The translations under genes were made by a program, and so were the position numbers. Shown here piece by piece: positions 7,220 through 12,455 of a DNA stretch of 12,455 bases. The DNA is taken from positions 1-12,455 of the forward strand of contig CABSIA010000088.1 of assembly GCA_902477645.1 (NCBI GenBank), in the 5' to 3' direction. Position 1 is the stretch's first letter; each line of letters opens with the position of its first letter. The DNA comes from an uncultured Prevotella sp. (GTDB lineage: Bacteria > Bacteroidota > Bacteroidia > Bacteroidales > Bacteroidaceae). The notes under the pieces were generated by a model. That model was given only the letters and a program-made list of their open reading frames with translations, did not search any database and was not told the origin of the DNA.

Positions 7220-8017
7220 ATGAAAAATCAATTTCTAACTACAGCCGCAATATTTTGCGGCTTCGGTCTGTGTCTGTCATGTGCGCCTAAAGCGGCAGAA
7301 CCACAGTCTGCAACCGTACAAATGACGAAGGACAGCATTGTCGTGAACGATGAGGTCGGCGACATTGCACTGACCATAGAGCATCCCGCAGACACAACCT
7401 CTGCGCTTTCACAAACCTTCATGGAATATGTAAGCGAGACTCTCGGTGGAACATATACAGGCAAATACACCTCGCCAAAGGCTCTCATCGCATTCTATCA
7501 TTCCGGAACTTACAAGGATATGAAGAAAGAATACGAAGAGCTGAAAAACGTAAGAGAAGAAGGTATAAAGCTTGTATGGAACGACAACTTCTGCAAAATG
7601 GCAGAGACCGGCAAATACATAACATTCTATCACAAGAGCGAGAACTATTTGGGCGGAGCTCACGGCATGCACACTTTCTTTGGTGTCACCATACGCAAGA
7701 GCGACAACCGCCGTATGGGTTGGGAAATTCTCCGCAGCCAATACAACGAGGAGCTTCAGAAAGCCATGCGGCAAGGGCTTAAGGACTTCTTCGAGGTAAA
7801 AACCGACGAGGAGCTGAAGACAATGTTCTTCAAAGAAGAATATGCCTACAACCTGCCGATGCCCCAATGCCCCCCGCTCTTCACCGACAAGGGCATAATG
7901 TTTGTATACAATCCGTACGAGATAGCTCCCTACGCCGCCGGCATGCCGACATTCACTATTCCTTACGACAAGCTAAAGAACTTATTGACTGTCACCGCAC
8001 AGAGACTTGCCGAATAA
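7220..8017 (+). CDS. Putative DUF3298 (RsiV-like) lipoprotein
   Basis: A 265-residue exported protein. The N-terminus MKNQFLTTAAIFCGFGLCLSC is a short signal peptide ending in a lipobox-like LSC with C21. The -3 position is Cys rather than Leu, so lipidation is likely but not certain. The C-terminal half shows the DUF3298/RsiV pattern: ITFYHKSENYLGGAHG (GGAHG at 145-149) and VYNPYEIAPYAAG (229-241). In Gram-positive RsiV such a domain binds lysozyme, but Bacteroidota lipoprotein versions have no settled function. No transmembrane anchor or sigma factor neighbour is present, so an anti-sigma role is not supported. The frame is open from 7181, but the 13 upstream codons come from the AT-rich repeat and precede the signal peptide, so I chose the ATG at 7220. 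It probably has its own weak promoter or reads through from fumarase. Confidence 0.8.
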   Translation: MKNQFLTTAAIFCGFGLCLSCAPKAAEPQSATVQMTKDSIVVNDEVGDIALTIEHPADTTSALSQTFMEYVSETLGGTYTGKYTSPKALIAFYHSGTYKDMKKEYEELKNVREEGIKLVWNDNFCKMAETGKYITFYHKSENYLGGAHGMHTFFGVTIRKSDNRRMGWEILRSQYNEELQKAMRQGLKDFFEVKTDEELKTMFFKEEYAYNLPMPQCPPLFTDKGIMFVYNPYEIAPYAAGMPTFTIPYDKLKNLLTVTAQRLAE

Positions 8018-8028
8018 CCGCCTACCAC

Positions 8029-8078
8029 AAACAGCCTCCCCCCTCCAAAAAGAGTGTGGGGGGGGGAGGCTGTTTTTT
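8029..8078 (+). terminator. Intrinsic terminator after the DUF3298 gene
   Basis: AACAGCCTCCCCCC (8030-8043) pairs with GGGGGGAGGCTGTT (8061-8074) and is followed by a T-run to 8079. The stem is very GC-rich and includes a run of nine G (8058-8066), so the pairing register can slide. It insulates the thiamine operon from upstream transcription. Confidence 0.88.
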
Positions 8079-8087
8079 TATATTTTT

Positions 8088-8120
8088 CTTGCCTGTTTCA
8101 CTAAATCTTTTTTACCTTTG
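8088..8120 (+). promoter_or_regulatory. Promoter of the thiamine operon
   Basis: TACCTTTG at 8113-8120 fits the TAnnTTTG -7 box. CTTG at 8088-8091, 21 bases upstream, is a one-mismatch -33 element. Transcription would start near 8127, just before the TPP riboswitch. Confidence 0.65.
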
Positions 8121-8140
8121 CAGCGGTTTCCAAAATGGAA

Positions 8141-8221
8141 GCTAAGGGGTGCTGTGCTTTTTGGCACGGCTGAGATTATACCCACTGAACCTGATACGGG
8201 TAATGCCGGCGCAGGGAAAGG
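8141..8221 (+). ncRNA. TPP riboswitch (THI element)
   Basis: The conserved core is visible in order: GGGGTGC (8146-8152), CTGAGA (8170-8175), ACCTGAT (8189-8195), GGGTAATGCC (8198-8207) and GCAGGGAA (8211-8218). GCTGTGC (8151-8157) pairs fully with GCACGGC (8164-8170), counting one U-G pair. The aptamer senses thiamine pyrophosphate and sits in the leader of the receptor/transporter/kinase operon, so it should lower expression when TPP is plentiful. The immediate P1 next to the core is weak, but GGTTT (8125-8129) can pair with AAACC (8223-8227) and extend it. The aptamer identity is secure; exact edges are approximate. Confidence 0.95.
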
Positions 8222-8257
8222 TAAACCCTTTTTGTTTTATTTTTTTTAATAATAAAG
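8217..8257 (+). promoter_or_regulatory. Candidate riboswitch expression platform and ribosome binding site
   Basis: AAAGG at 8253-8257, six bases before the ATG at 8264, is a plausible ribosome binding site, which is notable for this phylum. The pyrimidine stretch CCTTTTT (8227-8233) can pair with it, or with AAAGG at the aptamer's 3' end (8217-8221). These pairings are mutually exclusive. The aptamer-side hairpin is short and is followed by a U-rich but interrupted tract, so it could also act as a weak terminator. The mechanism is inference only. Confidence 0.35.
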
Positions 8258-8263
8258 GTATAC

Positions 8264-10552
8264 ATGAAAAGAAATGTATTCTTTGCTGCCGCACTTGCTT
8301 GTGTGGCAAATCTTCATGCAGCCGAGCCTATAGACACTTTGAAGGCTTACACGCTGCAGGATGTTCAGGTAACATCAACACGTGCCGGCAAGCGCACGCC
8401 AATGGCTTTCAGCAACATCAGCAAAGCCGAAATCTCGAAGGTCAACTTCGGACAGGATGTCCCCTACCTTCTGTCGCTCACTCCGTCTGTGACAACCACA
8501 AGCGACGCAGGCAACGGCATCGGCTACACCACCATCCGTGTGCGTGGCGTTGACCCCTCACGCATCAACATCACGGCCAACGGCATTCCTATGAACGACG
8601 CAGAGAGCAGCTCGCTGTTCTGGGTAAACTTCGGCGACTTCGCATCAAGCGCACAAAGCATACAGATACAGCGTGGCGTGGGAACATCTACCAACGGAGC
8701 CGGAGCCTTTGGAGCAACAGTGAACATGCAGACCGAGAACGTGGGCATGAAGCCATTCGTAGGCATGGACTTCTCTGGCGGCAGCTACTACTCACACAAA
8801 GAGACCGTACGTTTCGGCACAGGACTCATCAACGGTCACTGGGGCGTACAGGGCCGTTTGTCGAACATCGGCAGCAAGGGATACATAGACCGCGCATCGA
8901 CAAAGCTCAACAGCTATTTCCTGCAGGCAGGCTATTTCAGCGACAACACCGTTGTGAAGCTCATTACTTTCAACGGCAACGAAGAGACTTACCATGCATG
9001 GAACTACACCTCAAAATATGAGCAGGCACAATACGGCCGCCGTTACAACTCGTGTGGCGAATACTCTGCCAACGGCAAGACTCTGTATTACGACGACCAG
9101 ACCGACAACTACCACTCGCAGAACTATCAGCTCATCTGGAACCAGAGACTGAGCATGCCGTGGAACCTTAACGTGGCACTGCACTACACACGCGGCGACG
9201 GGTACTACGAGGAGTACAAGGCGAACAAAGACCTTCAGGAATACGGTCTCTCGACATCGAAGTTCAAGACCGACCTCATACGCCGTAAGCAGATGGGCAA
9301 CGATTTCTACGGAGCCATAGCGTCGCTAAACTACGACAACCACCGCAACCTCACCATGAACTTTGGCGGAGGCTGGAACAAATACGACGGCGACCACTAC
9401 GGCAACGTGCTGTGGGTAAAAGAGAACGCCGACGTGGAGCTTACCCCTGGCTTCGAGTTCTACCGCAACAATGCCCGCAAGACCGACCTCAACATCTACG
9501 GCAAGGCAAGCTACGAGTTCATGAAAGGACTCAGCGCATTCGTTGACCTGCAATACCGCAACGTAGGCATAGAGATGCAAGACCCCTCGTCTTACTATCT
9601 CGGCAAGCCCAACACCGACTACATCATCGACGAGTCGTTCAACTTCTTCAACCCCAAATTCGGACTCAACTACGACATCGACGCCAACAACAAGGTGTAT
9701 GCGTCGTATGCAATATCGCACAAAGAGCCGGTGCGCAACAACTACGAGAACGACTTTGCCGCAGGCAAGAAGATGCCACGTGCCGAGCGTCTCAACGACC
9801 TTGAGCTTGGCTACAAATACCTCGGCAGCCGTTTCTCGGCAGGCGTAAACCTCTACTACATGAACTACAAAGACCAGTTTGTGCTCACAGGCGAGATCGA
9901 CAACATCGGCGAGGCTGTAACCCGAAATCTTGACAGCAGCTACCGTGTAGGCGTTGAGCTTGAGGCCGCATGGAAGCCCGTTGACTGGTTCAGATGGGAC
10001 GTAAACGCCACATGGTCGAGAAACCGTGTGAAAGACATAGCCGTGACACTTGAGGACGGCGAGACCACCTACACCATAGACGGCGAGACACCGCTGAGCT
10101 TCTCGCCTGACTGGATATTCAACAACATCCTCACCTTCAGCTACGCAGGTTTCAAGGCTACCGTACAGAGCCAGTACATCAGCGAGCAATACCTCACAAA
10201 CACAGGCTTCAAGACCATGATGTGCAACGACCAGTGGAACGACAACTACGAACCCGTAGGCAACACTACTTACGAGACCCTGATGCTCAAAGACCACTTC
10301 ACAACGAACATCGACCTCTCATACAACTTCTCACTGAAGAGGCTCGGCCTGAAAGACGCAACCATAGGCGTCACCCTATACAACGTCTTCGATGCCAAGT
10401 TCGACAACAACGGCTGGGCAGCTCCGCAATACCGCTTAGAGAACAACAAGCTCACAGCAGTAAACACATGGGGACCACGTGACAAGGATGCCGTAGGATT
10501 CGCACCATCGGCGCCATTCAACTGCATGGCACACCTGTCGCTGAACTTCTAA
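8264..10552 (+). CDS. TonB-dependent outer membrane receptor, probable thiamine importer
   Basis: A 762-residue TonB-dependent receptor. A signal peptide covers residues 1-19 with likely cleavage after LHA. The segment LQDVQVTSTR (about 31-40) looks like the TonB-contact start of the plug domain. The plug runs to about 150 and contains IRVRGVDPSRINITANGIPMND and the IQIQRGVGTSTNGAGAFGATVNM region typical of the family. The rest is a beta-barrel rich in alternating aromatic residues, ending in the terminal phenylalanine of LSLNF. It lacks the N-terminal carboxypeptidase-like domain and has no SusD partner, which argues against glycan uptake. A TPP riboswitch directly upstream and PnuT plus TPK downstream match the known Bacteroidota thiamine operon, so the substrate is probably thiamine or its phosphates. 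The next gene starts only 3 bases after its stop. Confidence 0.93.
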   Translation: MKRNVFFAAALACVANLHAAEPIDTLKAYTLQDVQVTSTRAGKRTPMAFSNISKAEISKVNFGQDVPYLLSLTPSVTTTSDAGNGIGYTTIRVRGVDPSRINITANGIPMNDAESSSLFWVNFGDFASSAQSIQIQRGVGTSTNGAGAFGATVNMQTENVGMKPFVGMDFSGGSYYSHKETVRFGTGLINGHWGVQGRLSNIGSKGYIDRASTKLNSYFLQAGYFSDNTVVKLITFNGNEETYHAWNYTSKYEQAQYGRRYNSCGEYSANGKTLYYDDQTDNYHSQNYQLIWNQRLSMPWNLNVALHYTRGDGYYEEYKANKDLQEYGLSTSKFKTDLIRRKQMGNDFYGAIASLNYDNHRNLTMNFGGGWNKYDGDHYGNVLWVKENADVELTPGFEFYRNNARKTDLNIYGKASYEFMKGLSAFVDLQYRNVGIEMQDPSSYYLGKPNTDYIIDESFNFFNPKFGLNYDIDANNKVYASYAISHKEPVRNNYENDFAAGKKMPRAERLNDLELGYKYLGSRFSAGVNLYYMNYKDQFVLTGEIDNIGEAVTRNLDSSYRVGVELEAAWKPVDWFRWDVNATWSRNRVKDIAVTLEDGETTYTIDGETPLSFSPDWIFNNILTFSYAGFKATVQSQYISEQYLTNTGFKTMMCNDQWNDNYEPVGNTTYETLMLKDHFTTNIDLSYNFSLKRLGLKDATIGVTLYNVFDAKFDNNGWAAPQYRLENNKLTAVNTWGPRDKDAVGFAPSAPFNCMAHLSLNF

Positions 10553-10555
10553 ATT

Positions 10556-11182
10556 ATGGACTACCTGTCAGAACATTGGTTAGACATACTTACAACGGTA
10601 CTCGGGCTGGTTTACATCCTGCTCGAGTACCGTGCCAGTATATGGCTCTGGCTTGTTGGCGTAGTAATGCCGGCACTCGACATCTGGCTCTATTGGAGCC
10701 ACGGACTATATGGCGATGCGGGCATGGCAGCCTACTACACCCTTGCCGCCATCTACGGATTGTGGCGTTGGACAAGCCCCCCCACCCCCCGGAGGGGGGA
10801 TAGCGAACCTCGAGCACAAACAAGCGATACCACCCACCGGGGGGCAGAGGGGCTTTCCCGCATGCCACGCCGCCTCTACCTGCCCGCCGCAATTTTCCTC
10901 TTCGCAGCCTGGGGAGCCACCTACTATGTATTGTCTGCCTACACCGACTCCACCGTCCCACTGCTCGATGCCTTTACCAACGCCATGAGTTTCGTTGGCC
11001 TTTGGGCACTGGCACGCAAATACATTGAGCAGTGGATATTCTGGATAGTCGTAGATGCCATCTGCTGCTATCTCTATATCGTCAAGGGCATACCCTTCAA
11101 AGCCGCCCTATATGGTCTTTATGTGGTAATAGCCGTTGCAGGTTACTTCAAGTGGAAAAATATTATGAATAATGAACAATAA
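10556..11182 (+). CDS. pnuT: PnuC-family thiamine transporter PnuT with an inserted loop
   Basis: A 208-residue inner membrane protein of the PnuC vitamin transporter family. Seven hydrophobic segments are visible at about 9-25, 28-46, 53-71, 108-130, 134-152, 157-177 and 179-200, the usual 3+1+3 PnuC layout. The end shows the family pattern WIFWIVVDAICCYLYIVKG...ALYGLYVVIAVAGYFKW. PnuC relatives carry nicotinamide riboside, riboflavin or thiamine. Thiamine is chosen because the gene lies between a riboswitch-controlled receptor and thiamine pyrophosphokinase, which would trap the vitamin as TPP. Residues about 74-106, between segments 3 and 4, are polar, proline/arginine-rich and encoded by a GC-rich palindromic repeat (10774-10857). 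They look like an in-frame insertion. It starts 3 bases after the receptor stop and overlaps the kinase gene by 11 bases. Confidence 0.92.
   Translation: MDYLSEHWLDILTTVLGLVYILLEYRASIWLWLVGVVMPALDIWLYWSHGLYGDAGMAAYYTLAAIYGLWRWTSPPTPRRGDSEPRAQTSDTTHRGAEGLSRMPRRLYLPAAIFLFAAWGATYYVLSAYTDSTVPLLDAFTNAMSFVGLWALARKYIEQWIFWIVVDAICCYLYIVKGIPFKAALYGLYVVIAVAGYFKWKNIMNNEQ
10774..10857. repeat. GC-rich palindromic repeat, two inverted units inside pnuT
   Basis: The first unit (10774-10805) and second unit (10822-10857) are imperfect reverse complements of each other, separated by 16 bases. Each has the form AAGC-(G)ATA-CCCCC-CC-GGGGGG-GGGGC-TT and is itself partly palindromic around CCGG. The second unit aligns with a related unit in the next gene (11455-11495). 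The reading frame stays open through all 84 bases and contributes about 28 residues plus edges to a loop of the transporter. Confidence 0.8.
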
Positions 11183-11888
11183 AGAATTCGACGCTGTAAT
11201 CTTGGCAGATGGTGACTATCCAACCCATCCCATACCTCTTTCCGTTCTCGCCTCTTCTGCCCCGCTCGTATGCTGCGACGGAGCCGCAATGAAGGCATTA
11301 GAGAACGGTCTTTCACCCATGGCCGTTGTAGGCGACGGCGACTCGCTGCCCCGAGACATGAGGGAGAGACTCGGCGACAAGCTCCACATCGTCAATGAGC
11401 AAGACTACAACGACCTGACCAAAGCCACACGCTTCGCTGTAGCAAAAATGAGTAAAGCAATATCCCCCGCCGGGGGGCAGGGGAGCATCCTTTCCATAGC
11501 CTACATCGGAGCCACCGGCCGGCGGGAGGACCACACACTTGCAAACATATTCCTCATGCCATTCTTCCTTGAGGAACTGGGCATAAATCCCACCATCATC
11601 ACCGACAACGGCTACTTCTCCGTAGCCCGCGGCACAGAAACTTTCAGCACATTCCCACGTCAGCAAGTCAGCATCTTCAACATATCGTGCAGCCGTATCT
11701 CAGGCTCAGGACTGAAATGGCAGACTTACGCCTACAACGCCTTATGGCAGGGCACCCTGAACGAGGCCACAGGCTCAGCCGTAACCATCGATGCCGACGG
11801 CACATACATCATTTTCCGCACATTCGACAGGAAAATATCCGAATTAGAAGGCTGTAGGGACGCTACGTGTAGCGGCCGCAAGCAATAA
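11172..11888 (+). CDS. tnr3 / thiN-type: Thiamine pyrophosphokinase
   Basis: Transfers pyrophosphate from ATP to thiamine, giving the cofactor TPP and trapping imported vitamin in the cytoplasm. The 238-residue chain has the TPK catalytic domain: CDGAA (35-39), VVGDGDSL (52-59), NEQDYNDLTKA (75-85) and GATGRREDHTLAN (113-125). These carry the Asp residues used for Mg-ATP. The smaller C-terminal thiamine-binding domain shows SGLKW (179-183) and ends around the IIFRTFDR strand. Two features are odd. Residues about 95-107 (KAISPAGGQGSIL) are encoded by a GC-rich repeat unit and sit just before the GATG strand. The last 11-12 residues, from about C228, come from another inverted repeat that also supplies the stop. 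All key motifs are intact, so the enzyme should work. The start lies inside the end of pnuT, an 11-base overlap that suggests coupled translation. It is the last gene of the riboswitch operon. Confidence 0.94.
   Translation: MNNKEFDAVILADGDYPTHPIPLSVLASSAPLVCCDGAAMKALENGLSPMAVVGDGDSLPRDMRERLGDKLHIVNEQDYNDLTKATRFAVAKMSKAISPAGGQGSILSIAYIGATGRREDHTLANIFLMPFFLEELGINPTIITDNGYFSVARGTETFSTFPRQQVSIFNISCSRISGSGLKWQTYAYNALWQGTLNEATGSAVTIDADGTYIIFRTFDRKISELEGCRDATCSGRKQ
11455..11495. repeat. GC-rich palindromic repeat unit inside the TPK gene
   Basis: AAGCAATA, then CCCCCGCCGGGGGG, CAGGGGAGC and CTTTCC. It matches the second unit in pnuT (10822-10857) almost base for base: AAGC-ATA-C, CC-CCGGGGGGCAG-GG-GC, CTTTCC. 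The core CCCCCGCCGGGGG is a near-perfect palindrome. It keeps the frame and adds about 13 residues to the kinase. Confidence 0.75.
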
Positions 11889-11950
11889 TTGGCCTATACA
11901 CGATTACATTTTCCAATTGCGACCGTTACACGTAGCGACCCTACAGCCTT
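11848..11950. repeat. 33-bp inverted repeat spanning the 3' end of the TPK gene
   Basis: Left arm 11848-11880 and right arm 11918-11950 are reverse complements over 33 bases with three mismatches. A further short pair, AATTGG (11887-11892) and CCAATT (11913-11918), lies inside. Each arm is also palindromic: CGCTAC-GT-GTAGCG occupies 11861-11874. The left arm and loop encode the last residues and stop codon of TPK. There is no long T-run after it, but the stem could stabilise or end the operon mRNA. Its form resembles mobile REP-like or MITE-like elements. Confidence 0.8.
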
Positions 11951-12399
11951 TACTATAATTGGAGATGAACACTGAAAAAATGCATAAAAAATAAACAAAA
12001 CAAGGCTTACAACTGCGATTTGTATTTTTTAACAAAAAAAATTAAATCTCTTTCTTTATATAAGATACTGTTTACTAACAAAAGACTGCATAGCCATCAT
12101 ATTTTTTGAAAACTATAAAAATCACAAGTGAGCACCTCTTTGATTTTGTAAGATATTTCCAGCAACTAAACATGGCAAGTAACGGCAACCGGATATAACT
12201 GGAGACTGGATTTTGCCTTGACTTTACAACTGTGCGTTTCGTGTCGGAAAGTTGAAGGAAGAACGCACTACACATTTTATACAAAAAGTTACTCCCTAAG
12301 CAGAAAATAGGCTGTAAAACCGTGTCGTTTCTGACAAAATGTCAAACACAGGGGGGGGGCAACAAGAGGGGGCAACAAGAGTAGTTTTTCTTTCAATTG
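11951..12399. other. Intergenic region without a recognisable gene
   Basis: About 450 bases after the repeat behind TPK. It is AT-rich to about 12120, with many A and T runs, then of mixed composition. The only open frame (minus strand, 12075-12284, 69 codons) has no recognisable domain or promoter. A small hairpin TGACA-AAA-TGTCA lies at 12332-12344. I see no tRNA, rRNA or known riboswitch. It could hold a small RNA or the decayed remains of an element, but nothing in the sequence proves either. Confidence 0.5.
12351..12380. repeat. G9 run and 13-bp tandem duplication
   Basis: GGGGGCAACAAGA occurs twice back to back (12355-12367 and 12368-12380), preceded by four more G, so a nine-G run covers 12351-12359. 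It lies about 20 bases upstream of the -33 element of the promoter at 12400. Slippage of the G-run or copy change of the tandem unit is possible. Confidence 0.85.
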
Positions 12400-12431
12400 T
12401 TTGATCTTTTAGAATATAATGCCTATCTTTG
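12400..12431 (+). promoter_or_regulatory. Bacteroidota-type promoter for a gene beyond the window
   Basis: TTTG at 12400-12403 is followed after 20 bases by TATCTTTG at 12424-12431, a full match to the phylum consensus. Transcription would start near 12438 and continue out of the window. No start codon is seen before the end at 12455. Confidence 0.7.
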
Positions 12432-12455
12432 CACCGACAAATCCCGCTCGCTTTC

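Noticed and set aside
9326..10297. Long minus-strand open frame of 323 codons inside the TonB receptor gene.
   Set aside because: It is a low-complexity, valine-rich shadow of the receptor's codon pattern, with no domain or promoter.
10774..10857. Assembly error or frameshift in pnuT.
   Set aside because: The frame stays open before, through and after the repeat, all seven membrane segments are present, and a related unit also sits in frame in the next gene.
12075..12284. Minus-strand open frame of 69 codons in the right intergenic region.
   Set aside because: No promoter box, no domain and a start in mixed-composition sequence. It could be real, but the sequence gives no support.
10774..12380. 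CRISPR array from the repeated G/C-rich units.
   Set aside because: The units are few, unevenly spaced, in both orientations and inside coding sequence; there are no spacers or cas genes.

Overview
This window looks like a chromosomal segment of a Bacteroidales bacterium, most likely Prevotella or a close relative. Four things point there. The promoters have the Bacteroidota form TTTG-N19-21-TAnnTTTG. The leaders are AT-rich with weak or no Shine-Dalgarno sites. Several protein families present (DUF4954, the AAA-ATPase-like/DUF1703 protein, the outer-membrane-receptor/PnuT/TPK thiamine operon) are typical of the phylum. Dispersed short repeats are frequent. The assignment is inferred from family content and not proven.

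Left part (1-3350): a promoter-bearing repeat drives hflX (ribosome-associated GTPase). hflX overlaps a DUF4954 beta-helix protein by one base, so the two form a translationally coupled pair. A strong two-way hairpin terminator at 3308-3345 separates this pair from a convergent gene.

Middle (3352-8078): a minus-strand AAA-ATPase-like/PD-(D/E)XK (DUF1703) protein and a plus-strand class I fumarase diverge from a 348-bp region. That region is built around a 77-bp near-perfect inverted repeat carrying mirrored promoters. Behind fumarase lies an AT-rich repeat element, then a putative DUF3298 lipoprotein closed by a strong terminator.

Right part (8100-11950): a complete thiamine salvage operon. 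A promoter and a TPP riboswitch control a TonB-dependent receptor (outer-membrane uptake), a PnuT-type inner-membrane thiamine transporter, and thiamine pyrophosphokinase, which makes TPP from the imported thiamine. TPP then feeds back on the riboswitch. The last two genes have been invaded in frame by one GC-rich palindromic repeat family. The end of the kinase gene is made of another inverted repeat.

The final 567 bp (11889-12455) holds no convincing gene. It contains a short G-rich tandem repeat and ends in a good promoter for a gene beyond the window.

I see no clearly new multi-gene system. The most unusual signals are repeats that have become working parts of genes: promoters, in-frame protein inserts and a C-terminus.
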